A stretch of DNA of 64,000 nt from Pleodorina starrii (Eukaryota; Chlorophyta; Chlorophyceae; Chlamydomonadales; Volvocaceae). The stretch spans positions 248,001 to 312,000 of the forward strand of contig BRXU01000052.1 of the NCBI GenBank assembly GCA_030267565.1, in the 5' to 3' direction. The notes under the pieces were generated by a model. That model saw only the letters and a program-made list of their open reading frames with translations. It ran no database searches and was not told the DNA's origin. Shown here piece after piece: positions 18,466-30,300 of this stretch. Position 1 is the first letter of the stretch. Every line of letters starts with the position of its first letter. Position numbers and translations under genes: made by a program.

Positions 18466-18540
18466 GAAGGCCTAGGGCTAGGGCGCTAGGGCGAGGCCTA
18501 GGCCTAAGGCCCTAGGGGTAGGGCTAGGGCTAGGGCGAGG
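18466..18540. repeat. TAGGGC/CCTAGG-rich cluster
   Basis: Irregular tandem CTAGGG and palindromic CCTAGG units immediately after the LysM stop codon. They resemble degenerate telomere-like sequence but have no regular TTTTAGGG period. Confidence 0.7.
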
Positions 18541-18615
18541 ACGTCGTATGCCAGCCGGGGCGCGCACGCACGCACTCACGCAACATCAGCAGTAACAGTA
18601 GTGAGACGACGGTTC

Positions 18616-18639
18616 AGGGACCCTCCAGGGAGGGTCCCT
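18616..18639. repeat. perfect 11-bp inverted repeat with 2-base spacer
   Basis: AGGGACCCTCC at 18616-18626 is followed by AG and its exact reverse complement at 18629-18639. It would form a tight stem in RNA or DNA. It could sit in the 3' UTR of the LysM transcript. Confidence 0.8.
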
Positions 18640-20427
18640 GCAGGGAGGCCGCGGAGGGCGGATGGACCCTACCTACCCTGGGAGTACTCTTAGCCAGCCC
18701 GGGCACAGCCAGCGTTTCGTTTGGGCCCTACGGTATGGTACCGTGCTGGGCCAGATTAGCAGATGCCTGGATGGTGGCGGCGGGAGGTGGTGAGGGCTAT
18801 ACCCCCGCGGCTCACGCGGCCTTGAAACGCGAATCGACGGTCGTTGATTTTGTTTTGACCCGTCATTCCGCCGGCCGGTTGCTAGAGCTGTTTTGCCGCC
18901 GGCTGCCTGCGTGTTGTGGCGGGTGTTATTGGTTGTTACAGTAGTGCCTTCTTGCGCCATCCCCCACTCGCTCGTTCTTCCCCGGTCACGTCACGCCGCG
19001 TTGAGAGGAATGTTGAGAGGAATGGCTGGTGGAGGTGTTGAGGCTGGATTGGCTGACAGCTGCTGATAGCAGCTGCTGACCGCGGTCTATTGTGAGTCTG
19101 CGACCGGCCCTGACCGGCAGGCTTGGGTAAGGACTGTTATCGAAAGGGGTGAGACCCCCTGAGACCCCTTCGCGGTCTCAGCCACCACTAGTCAGTCTAT
19201 TGCTGTGTGTTCTATGCAAAATATTGTACTGATTAGTGGCGGGCGAGACACGTACACGTGCGAAGATGCGGTGGATCCATTTTCCCATGACCATGGAGGC
19301 TCAAAGCGGCCTTACAATGAGTACGAAGGATACAACCAAGTATACAACTTATTATTATCCAAAGTGCGGAGACCGTTCGTCCGTTCATCGCGGATTTGAT
19401 GACCTGCTGACGGCCCTCAAACTAACGCATATTTGATCACATTACATGGTGCACTCTTTTCGGCTAAGTTTGCGTTCAACAAATTCATGCATACAGGGGC
19501 ATCCATAGGCTGTAAGCATGAGTATAGCATCCAATGCTGCGATTTGAGCTATCGCAATTCGCAAACCTCGAACGCTTGGCCTTCGCGGTTCGCGCCTTCC
19601 GATACCGGTCGTTGACCGTTGCTTGGTGGTTGTCGTGCCCGCCCCTACTCTGCCCACCAGAGCGGGCAGAGTGGCGCCCCACTGCCCTATTGCTCTTTGC
19701 CCAAGAAGTGTTTCAGCCTGAAATTTTTTATACATAGTGGTTGTCATGTAGCTGTAATAAGCTGCCAAACATGCTATTCAAGGTTCTTGTGCTCAAGTCG
19801 CCCCAAGCCTCTTGCTAACTACTGGTTTTGCATAACCCTGCTTACCAATTGCTGCTAGGAAGCCACCAAGCCGCCCTGAGGCTCACCACCAAGAACTCCT
19901 TCTGCCGTATAACGAAAGGCCTTATCGATAGCTCTTTGGTGTAACTCCACTCCACCGCTTATCTTTGTAATCCGGACAGCACAGTACGTCATGCAAGTAT
20001 GACAATAACGTTGCTGCTTCTCTTCATAAGCGCGAACAAATTTTTAAATGCCGAAAGCACCGTCAGCTCAACGTTTTCCGCACTTACGGTAGGGTGCTGG
20101 AATTAATTTGCCTTGAGGGAAGAAAAAATGTACTTGATAATACTGTTGCTGGCTGGCGCAGAGCGGACGACGCCTGCATCGTTTTGGCTTTGAAGTGCCG
20201 CAAGTAAAACATGTCATACCGGTGAAGATCTATCAAGTATTTCGCATAAAGCGAGGTATGTGTGCGCGCACAACAGATCGCTTGCTTGGCGGTTAGGTCT
20301 GCTCAAACCGTACCTGTCGCGCAGATGCCAATGCCAGCAGGACTGAAGCCTACCGCAGAGGTGCGCAAGGAGTTGCGCGCGCTGTCGCCATCCCCTGGTG
20401 CCCTCGACCCCGGGATCACGCAGTGTC

Positions 20428-20467
20428 TCATGTTATAAAATGGAGCATATCACTCCCTGACCCCCGG
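20428..20467 (+). repeat. module B copy
   Basis: CGCAGTGTCTCATGTTATAA followed by GGAGCATATCACTCCCTGAC and a C-run. Confidence 0.85.
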
Positions 20468-20593
20468 GTCACGCGTCGTGGCCGTCCTCATGACCCGCCT
20501 TGCCCTCATCTGATATGTGTCTGTCGCCGAACCAGCCTGCTCTCGAACCTTGGGCAACCAAAACCCACCTCAACGGCGCACTCATCCCTCCCC

Positions 20594-20632
20594 CCCTCCG
20601 TCTCCGCTGCGGTGTCTTCTTTTTACTCCCTC
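20594..20632 (+). repeat. module C copy, forward
   Basis: CCGTCTCCGCTGCGGTGTCT followed by TCTTTTTACTCCC, in the pyrimidine-rich stretch before 21314. Confidence 0.85.
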
Positions 20633-20976
20633 CCCCCCCGGTTCGAAGCGGCTCCTTGGCCCCCGCTTACTCCTTGTCCGCCCTTACCTGTTCCAAACAC
20701 GTCCCTATGCTTTGCCCCTGGTTACCCCTTCCTCACGGAGATGAGTCGGGCTGGGGGAGTATCGGGTGGGGCTGCTCCGCACGCTTTGCTTTGCACCCCC
20801 CCCAGCGCAGCCCCCATCGGCGCATTTCAGCTTCTTGCACCAGCGCACCGACACCGACATCTTCATCGCCGTCTCCATCGCCTTTTCTCTTCGCCTCTTC
20901 TCCTCGCACCTTCTCTTCGCCTCTTTTCTTCGCACCTTCTCTTCGCCGACCGTCCGGAGCCTCTCACGCTCGGTTG

Positions 20977-21073
20977 CACCTACCTCGCTGTTCTCTCGCA
21001 AACGGGAAGATCTCAACTGCCTACCTGCCCCGTTACCCACCGTTCACGGGCTCCGGCCTATCCGTGAATTACC
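20977..21073 (+). repeat. module A copy, forward
   Basis: Contains the CTTACCTCGCTGTTCT-like lead, CACCGTTCACGGGCTCCGGC core and a slightly altered TATCCGTGAATTACC end, in the acceptor-side tract before 21314. Confidence 0.85.
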
Positions 21074-21313
21074 ACCCCTTGCCCCCACCAGCCCAAATGA
21101 CCTTGCCACCATGCGCGTCCCCGCCACTCCAGTCCACAAGCACCTTTCTGCTTTCTCCTTCTCTTTCGCTCCCTCACCTCCCTCCCTCCCTCACCTCCCT
21201 CCCTCCCTCACCTCCCTCCCTCCCCCCCTTCCCTCCCTCCCTCCCTCCCTCACGCCCCCCCCCCCACCCTCCCGCCCCCCCTCCCTCCCTCCCTCCCTCC
21301 CCCCCCCCTCCAG

Positions 21314-24300
21314 ATGACCTCAACGAGTTGCGGCGGCGCTGCGCGGGGGCTCGCGGCACCTGGTGCGGTCAGTTCTGGCGGCAGGAGCCCCTGCCCCCCC
21401 GGCCCGTGCCTCGCGGCTCCAGGGACTGCCCCAACAACTGCTCCGGATGGGGCAACTGCAACTACGACTCGGGCCTGTGCGAGTGCCCGGCGGGTAGGTG
21501 GCTGGGTACAGGGAGGGTAGGGAGAAGATTGAAGGGGGGAAAGGGGCTTGGGGGGGGGTATAGATACGCCGGGTGCTGGGATGCTATGGTACGGGGTGGA
21601 TACTTTGGTGGGTGCGGTGCGGTGCGGTGCGGGGTCCATTGCTAAGGTCTGGCTGAGGAGGGGGTTGGGCAAGGCGGGGTCTTGCGGCAAGAGTGCCGAG
21701 CGGGTATAGTGGGATGACAGGTACGGTGGGGGGGTGGACCGGCGTACCGGTGGCGGGTGCGGTGTAGTGAGGTGGCGGGATGCCACCCCACACTGCCATC
21801 CACCCACCAATCTGTCCGCCCCCCTAACTTGGGTCGGGCAATCCCATACAATCAGACACGACCCCCTCCCGCCTCCCTCCTCCCCCTCCCCTCGGACACC
21901 ACCGACATGTCGCCCTCTCGTGTCCCCTCCCCGCCCTCCCTTCCCCCTCCTCCTCGTAAACCTGCAGGTCGCGGTGGGGTGGACTGCAGCGAGGAGGTCA
22001 AGCGGCCTTGCAGCAACCGGTACCGCCACCCCAACGAATCAGCATTTCCCACAGTGGTGAGTCACTGCGCCCGTGTATCCGTGTGTCCGAGCGCCCGTGT
22101 ATCCGTGCCCCCGTGTATCCGTGCGCCCGTGTATCCGTGCACCCCTGCGCGTGAATGCTCTTGCCTGCGTGTAGGGCCGCCACGCACATACGGGCCTTCA
22201 ACGGGGGGGGGGTACATGCCCCCCGCCCCTTGCGCCTGAAGAACAATGCCGTGCACACACACACACACGACAGGGCTCCCACTGTAACCAAACCAGGGCG
22301 TCCCGCCCCGCCCCGCCCCACCCCGCCAGGCGACCGGCCCGCTCTCCCTCTTGACGGCATCGCCACCCACCCTCCGCCCTTTCCTCCCGCCCCCCCCCCC
22401 TCGCCCCCCCGCCATTGCCGTTTCCGTGTTCTGTTGCGCCCTCTGCGTCGCAGGGCCACATAGGGCCCGACAAGCACGACCTGGACGTCCGGAAGCCCGG
22501 GTGGCTGGCCAGCAGGTGCTACGGTGAGGCGGGGGGTCGAGCCCTGGGCTGAGCAGCAGCGGAGGCAGCGGCAGTGGCGAGCGGCTGTGTGGCTGTGTGG
22601 CTGTGTGTGCATGTGCCCAGGATGGGTTCGGATGGGATAGGGTGGGATGGGGCGGGATGGGGTGGGGTGGGGTGGGATGGGATGGGATGGGATGGGATGG
22701 GATGGGATGGGATGGGATGGGATGGGGTGGGGTGGGATGCGCCTACCCGGGATAGGGAAAGGACCAAGGCACGTGTCACCGGTTGTCGGCTGCACGGACT
22801 CTGTCGAACGGTTGGGCGAGCAATGGACGACTACTTGGGCGCAATTTGGTGCTCTCGGATCGAGTACTACGCGGGTTTGAGTGCGCGGGGGGGCGGGGGC
22901 GGTGCGGGAAGGACCGACGGCGGTGTTTCGGGGCAGGGCGACTGTTGGGCGCTTGGGAGTTGGCTGGGGTGCAAAAGCAGTCTGAGCGACGGAGCCGAGA
23001 GCCTGGCATTGGGATTGGGATTGTGGCGGACGAAGCGGGCTTGGGTGGCGGGGTGGCAATGGGCCCCCCCGGGCTGGAGAGCCGTGCCCCGCTGCCCCGC
23101 CTCGACTCGCCTCGAGGCTTCAGCTCCGGTCCCCGGGGGGTTGGCCCCAGGGTGCGGCAACCAACCCCGGCCCGGCCTATCCCGGTGCGGCCCGCCCGCC
23201 TGCGTCTTGGATTGCGTGCGTGCACCACCTCGCCATTCATCCCGCTGCGTCCCGAGACGCCGCCTTTTCTGCCGTCCCTTGGCATGTGTGAGACCGCTGG
23301 CTCCCGGACTGCTTGGCGTCGCTGCTGCTGCTGCCGCTGCTGCTGTCCCTGCTGCTGCCGCTGCTGCCCTTTCCAGGCTATTGCCTGGACGACTACGCGC
23401 TGTGTACATGCGGCCTGGACAGCGCCTACCGACATGTGCGGCGGTGACGGGCGGTGGGCGGGGGGGGGGGGCGGGAGGGGCGAGGGGGGGGGCAGTGGCC
23501 TCGAAGCAGTCGGTCCGTGCGTGTGTGTGTGTATGTGTGTGTGTGTGTGTGCCACGGAGTTGATAGAAGGCGCCCCGAAATGGCGAGACGAGGGCGGGCC
23601 GCGCGTGCAAGGGTGTGCGCGCTCGCGGGCTGGAGCTTTAAGGCCGGGAGGTTGGGTGTGGGAGCCCGGGAGCCCGAGCGTGCAGCAGCTCGTGCGGGGT
23701 ACCCTACCCGGCGACCCGGCGACGGAACAGGACGGCCTGGCGTGCAGATGCCGGGCCGAAGAGCAGCGCACACCGTCGCGCCGCGGGGCATCCGATCGCA
23801 TCTAACGCGTTTCAGCATTTTGGCTGCCCACCCCGCCGTGGGTGGCGGCGAAAGAGGGCGGTCGCATGCCACTCTGCCGGCGCTGCGTGCGTTGCGCGGC
23901 GCGGCAACGATGCGCTTTGTCCGCTGTGAGCAGTCCCCGCCTGAGCAGGCCCCCCCTCCCTCCCTCCCTCCCTCCCTCGAGTACTACGAATGGGCCCCTC
24001 TCCCCCAGGAGTCCCCCCCTCACACACACACGGCCTGCAGCATGCCTCTCTCGCCTGCTCTCCACTCCACTCTTGATCGCATCGCCCGAGGGGCCCTACC
24101 TCACTGCTGACGCCCCACTACTGAGACCGCTGAGGCATGCCACACACCCACCCGCGGGGGGAGGGGGCTGCTTGCCCCGTTGCGGCAACTGCTCGATTGC
24201 GGCGGGTGTTAGCCCGCCTGCCTCGACCCAACCCACTTGCCTGCCCGTTGCCCCATCATGGCCGCTGGTCCCACTGTTTCTGCCTTCGCCCTTGTCCTTG

Positions 24301-27300
24301 ACCTTGTCCTCGCTCTTGTCCTTGACCTTGACCTTGTCCTCGCCCTTGTCCTTGACCTTGTCCTCGCTCTTGTCCTTGACCTTGTCCTCGCCCTTGTCCT
24401 TGACCTTGTCCTCGCCGCCGCCGCCGCCGGGCAGATTCCTGCACCGCCCGGCTCCCCTCCCTGGACGCCGCCGGTGCAGTGGGGGCGGCCCATGACGGAC
24501 TCGTGCATGATTGGACACGTGAGAGGGGGCAGGGGGAGCGGGAGGGGGGGCGGGCAGGAGGCGATGGCAGAGGGGGTTGTCCGCGGCAGGAGGGAAGGTG
24601 TGGTCGGAGGATGTGCAGTTGCGGGGGTTGTGCAGCGGGCGGGCGGGCGGGCGTATGGGCCTGATGCCACACCTTGCTTGTCCCTGCGTGTGTGTCTGTG
24701 TGTGTGCAACCCAAGGAACCGTACACCACCACACCAAGACACCATCAGGGGGTCGAAGTTGCCATTTCGGTTGGACCGCCGCGTAGCGGGTGTACGACAT
24801 TGTGTATGTGTGTGTGAGAGAGAGTTTTGTTGAGGGCGTGCCGCGCATGTACGGCATCGGACGTGCTCGCAGGACAAGGACGGCACGGTGATCGAGTGGG
24901 GGCGGCCGTACGTCCGGTTCGAGGACATCTACGGGCCGGAGGGCTGGTGCAACAAGAAGGACTCAAAGCAGCAGTGAGTACAGTCGCTGGCCGACCGGTC
25001 GGTTGGTCGTCGGTTGAAGTCAGTTGGTCAGTTAGTCGGTTGGTCGATCCGGGCGCGGCCGTTGGCCGTTGGCCCGCCTGTGTTGCCCAATCCTGGTGGT
25101 GCAGATCCGTGTGTCCGTGCTTTTGCAACGGCGCAAGGGCTCCTTCCCTCCCCTCCCCCTCCCCGCAGGGCTTCTTGTTTCATTGTTGCAAATTCACTCT
25201 TCAAACTCCCCCTCCCCTCCCCTCCCCTCCCCCCCAAGTCGCAGTCCGCCTCCATTGGTTACTCCGCTGTGCGAGTGCTGCTGTGCGGGTCTCCTTTGTT
25301 TACCACCCCGCCCACCCTGCCCGCAGCCCCCCGCCCTTTTCCGACAGCGCATCAACACCCACTCGCTGACACAGCCGCCACTCTTGCCCTCCCGCCCTCC
25401 GTTTTTCGCGCCACTCCCGCAACCGCCACTTCCGCAACCGCCGCTCCTCTGCCCGGTCATTTCACTCCCGCGCCCGCCGTCCGGCACAACCGGACCCGCG
25501 CGGACTCACTCGCACGCGCACTGTCCTCGCGTCCCGCCTGGATTGGGTGGATGGATGGATGGACGGACGGATGTTTGGATGGGCGCACGCACGCACGGAC
25601 GTTTGGGCCACACAGATGCGGATGTGCCTGGGTAAGTAATCCAGGGGAGGGGGGGGGGGTTGAAGAGGAGGAGGGGGGGGAGGGCCAGGGGAGCTATCGG
25701 AAGCTGAGCGAAGCGAAGCGAACGGATGCGAAGGGAGGGACGCGGGATGAAGCGAGGGAGAGGCAAATGGAGGCGAGGCGAAGCGAAGGGAGGCGAGGCG
25801 ATGACTGATGACCGATTCGTACCTGAGCGAGCCGAGGGGGCAAAAGGGGGGGAGGGACCAAAAGGGGGATGGGAGGAGCAGAGAGGGTGGATGGCGTGGC
25901 TCGCGCGCTTGGATTTCACTTCAACGCCTGACCGCATCGCCCCCAAATGCGCCTGATATACGTGAGCCAGCACGCATGGCCGATGGGTGTTGGGTGGAAG
26001 ATTCTGTCCCCCCCTCTCGTCCAACGCACTGGCCATACCGGCATGAGGGACAGACATGTCAGAAGACGCGTTGGGCTGCGTGCATTGCGTGAAATGCGTA
26101 CGTGCAATGCGTGCAATGCGTGCCTGCTGCGTTGCCTCCCGCCCCCCTCTTGACAGTCTGCTTTGTCTCCTCGTCCCTCCCTGCTGCTGCTGCTCAGGAT
26201 GGCAACGCCTGGCCGTGCGACGGCAGCCGCCAGTTCGAGGCCTTTTGCGTCAACCAGTGCACCGGACACGGAGACTGCCACATGGGCTTCTGCAGGTCAG
26301 AGGGCGGCAGGGAGGAGGGTGGAGGGTGGCGGTGGCTGTGTCTTTGTGTGTGTGTGTGTGGGGGGGGGGTTATCCATGTATAGGGGGGGGGAGAAAGGGG
26401 GAAGGGCGGGAGGTTTGGTGTTGCGGTCGTTTAGCACACAAACACATACACACACAGACAGTCCCGTCCCATCCCGCCCCGCCCCCCCCTCCGCAGGTGC
26501 CACCCCGGTTGGTACGGCAATGACTGCAGCCGAAAGAAGGCCGGCATGGAGCTGGACGCAGGTGGGTGGCTGGGTGTGTGGCTGGGTGGCTGGGTGCCTC
26601 CAGGTCACCTTTTTCGCCTCTGTGCGCTTTTCGGCTGCTCTCGTGTTGCGGGTGTACGCACGCCGCACATCTTTTGGACTCCTCCCTCCGGGTCCGTTCG
26701 CTGACGCCGTCTCCGTCCCCTTCGCTGCGATATCTTCTTTTTTACCCCCCACCCCCAAACTGCCGGCTACATCGCCCGGCCTGATGTACCCTGGTTATGG
26801 CCTAATAGGTAACCCCCCCCGTAGGTCCGCAGTGACGCATGTTATATAATGGAGCTGATCACCCCCCCCCACACCTCCACCCCCCGTAGGTCACCTGGAC
26901 CGGCCCTGGCTCAAGTTGACGGCGGTGGTGCCGCCCGCCTCGCTGCCGGAGCCGCAGCAGCCCAAGTCCCGACCCCGCCCGCTCATTTACGTGAGTGCGC
27001 GCGGGGGCGTGCGCCTGGCTGGTTGGCTGGGCGGGGGCGCGGTCGCGGTCGCGGCCATACACTCACACACACACGAGCACACACATGCAGTCATGCACAC
27101 ATGTCCTTCCTCGCGCGTTGGAAAGCTCCGCCGGCTTCGGTTTTGTCTTTATCCCCAGCAGCCGAGCAGCCGCGGTTCAGGACGGACGCAGGGAGCGACA
27201 TTGGGGATGGGGAATGGGGGATGGGGAATAATGGCGCGTGTGGGCTGCTGCTGCGGCGGCGGTTCGAGCCCGGGGGACCTCGTCAGGGTCATCACCACAG

Positions 27301-30300
27301 GAGTTGCGACCCTCACCTCGCGCACCCGACCCCCACCCCCACCCCCACCCCTGTGGAAGTCCGCGAGGACCATTGACCCCGCGCCCTTGAACTGAATTGA
27401 ACTGAACTGTACTTGAATCGAATTGAATCGGAGCCAGCGGCCCGTGTCTTATTCCTCCTGCATTGTCGAGGCGATGAGAGGAGGAGGAGGAGTAATTAGA
27501 ACGGCCCGGGGCGAGGGAACGCCCCGGAGGAGCCTAGCATGTGAGCGCTGCTAGCCGTCTCATCTCATCTCATCTCTTCTCGTCGTCCAGCAATGCTCTG
27601 CCCGTTTGCTCGTGTGCGGCGCTACAGCAGCTCAGTTTGTTCCGCGCCTGACCGAGGCCAGCCGCTCCGCTCGTCACCCTACATGGTACCAAGCACTCGT
27701 CCACTCGTCCACCCACCTTACACACGTACGGTAGCCCTCTCCCAGCACCCAGCACCGCCCGGTTGCGGGGAAGGGGTGCGGTGGTTGCGCCGTCCGGTGC
27801 GCGCTGTCAGGCGCTGTCAGTCGCTATGTTGGCTGGTGGCGCTGCAACGCGGCACGTGCCGCCATCCGTCGATGCCGTGTACTGCAGGTGTACGACATGC
27901 CGCCCGCGTACCACAGCCGGATGCTGCAGTACCGAATCGCCGCGTGAGTCGAGCCCCGTGCGTGTGTGTGTGTGTGTTTGGGCCGGAGGGGGAAGGGCTG
28001 GGACTGCGAGCGGGGCATACGTGCGTTCGGGAGGGGAGAGAGGCCGGGAAGGGGAGAGGGGCCGGGGAGGGAAGAGGGGGCCGGGGAGGGGAGAGGGGCC
28101 GGGGGGGGTGGGGAGGGGAGAGGGGGCGGGTTCCGCGTTATCTAAGCTGGCGGTGGGTGGGTGGAGGTGGGGCGGGTGTTGTTGTTTCGTGCCAGGAGGG
28201 CGTGGGGAAGGGGTGCGTGTCCGGCAGAGCCCGACGTGAGCGCCCCGCCCCCCCCCCTCCGGCCCCCTGCTGCCCCCCAGCGACCCCTGCACGTGGCGGC
28301 GGTTCTCCGAGTCCAACGACAGCTTCACACTGGCCATGACGTACAGTGTGGAGCCGTACATGCACGAGATGATGCTGCAGAGCGGACACAGGTGAGGCAG
28401 GCAGACGGGCAGGCAGCGGCCCCCGTGGGGGGGGGGGGGGGCTGGGTGGGCGAGCCGGGCGAGGCGAGGCGAGGCGGGGGGTGGTAATGACTTCCAGGAG
28501 CACCGCAGCGGCGGAACGGAGGGCGGGGGCGGGGGTGGGTGGGTGGGTGGGTGGGTGGGTGGGTGGGTGGGTGGGTGGGTGGGTGGATAGCGGAGTGAGA
28601 GACGCGAAGAGCGAGGTGGAGCGGATGCCTGCTGGAAGCGGGGAAGGGGGGCGGGGGGAACGGAGTGATGCGGTGCTCGGCAACACGTACGTCCCGTGCG
28701 AGGTTATATGGTAAGAGAAGAGAAGCAGAAGCAGCCGCGGAGCGACGGGGGCAGCGGATCGAAGCAGCAGAAGCAGCAGAAGCAGCCGCGGAGCGACGGG
28801 GGCACTGGAGGTCGTGGCCCTCCGAAACCCGGTGGCGGTGGAGCGAACCCGCTGCTACCCGCTGCTACCCGCTGGTACCCGCTGCTACCCGCTGCTACAC
28901 GGCTGGTAGTCGGCTACTTGCCAACCGTAACATGTCTGTGTAACCCCCGGGTAGGGGGTCAAGGTCAATGTGAAGGTGAAGGTGAAGGGGGGCCAATCCG
29001 TTTACCAGCTCGAGGCCCACCGCACCCGCGCCCCGCTCCTGCCTGTTCCTCGCTGTTCCTCGGGGGGGGGGACGTTTCCCGGCTCCCTGCCGCCCGCGCT
29101 CCTCCGTTGCTCCCACACCAACCCCAACCCCAACCCCGCTTGTCAGCTTGCGCCTCTGAACTGTCACACTCTTACCCCCCCCCCCATCCCCATCCCCATC
29201 CCCGCCCCCACCCCCGCTACCATCCCCCACCCCCGCTACCCCCACCCCCGCTACCATCCCCACCCCCGCTCCCCCCAGGACTTACGACCCCGAGGAGGCT
29301 GACTTCTTCTATGTGCCCATGTACATCACCTGCTACATGTGGCCGGTGCTGGGCTGGGCGGACTTCCCCTGGTGGTATGCGCCATACGGTGGGTGGGGGG
29401 TGGGTGGGGTGGGGTGGGGGGGGGTGGGGGAGGGGAGGGCGGGAAGGGAGGGAGGGAGGGGGAAAGTTGTACCGCAGCGGTGGAGAGGAGGCGACGGGTG
29501 GGGTTCAGCCACCGATGGGCAGGAGCCCGTGGGCTGGGCTGGGCTGGGCTGGGCTGGGGTCGCTCACAGGTGTGGCTGACCTCTCATTGGAGACGGGGGT
29601 GTGGTGGAAGGTGGGTGGGAGGTGGGAGGAGAGTGCGCCGGCGCCGGCCGACAGCTGTTGGGGTCGGCTGGTGGGGGGGGGGTCGCCACGGATGGGTGGG
29701 GGTCAACCACGGATAGGCAGGAGCACGTGGGGTGGGGTGGGGTGGGGTGTTTGGTTTCGGAGGGAATTAGGCCGGGGGTGATGTGATTTGTGGTTTCGGA
29801 GCCAACCAGGCAGCTGGGAAGCTGGGAAGCTGGGTAGTGGGCATCCAGGCTGGCGTGCGGGTGGGCTGCGCAGCACACCAGCCGCTTGGGTCGTAAAGCC
29901 CCGGCCCCTTCGCCGGCCCCGTTTCGCCACCACCTTGCCCTCCCCCCCCTGCCGTACAGGCCACAGTCGTCCCATGCACGTGGCCAACATGATTCTGGAG
30001 GCCCAGGAGTGGCTGAGCTCCAATTTCCCCTGGTGGAACCGGAGGGGGGGAAGGGACCACATTTGGCTGGTGGGTGTGGGGGGGTGGGTGGGTGGGTGGG
30101 TTGCGTGGGTGGGTTGTATGGGTGGGTGGGTGGGTGAAGGGGGGGAAGGGGGGGAAGGGGGGGGGGAAGATTGGGCAGGGCTGAGTGGATTGCATTGTTG
30201 GAATGGAGTGTGGCGGGACTGTGCGTGGCAGCGTGGGTGGCGCTTCTTGGGCCGTCCCCCCTCACCCCCTCCCTCGTTCATATCGATGAGGGCGCCTGCT

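Larger units (their letters stand above)
18463..21313. other. LysM 3' flank, low-GC island and glycosyltransferase 5' region
   Basis: TAGGGC-type repeats follow the LysM stop directly. From about 18,700 to 20,450 the sequence is much less GC-rich than its surroundings and contains several TGTAA/TTACA words but no recognisable exon. Similar low-GC islands in this window sit at promoters. From 20,450 to 21,313 the sequence is pyrimidine-rich, like the acceptor half of an intron, with modules B, C and A in that order. The 5' exon of the EGF-exostosin gene should lie here or be the LysM exon 1. A short frame at 20128 beginning MYLIILLLAGAE looks signal-peptide-like but has no good donor. Confidence 0.5.

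Noticed and set aside
20128..20193. Signal-peptide-like frame MYLIILLLAGAE as first exon of the exostosin-like gene
   Set aside because: No donor of the required phase before its stop codon.
27240..27290. tRNA-like T-arm sequence GGTTCGAGCCC
   Set aside because: No acceptor stem, D-arm or anticodon arm can be built around it.
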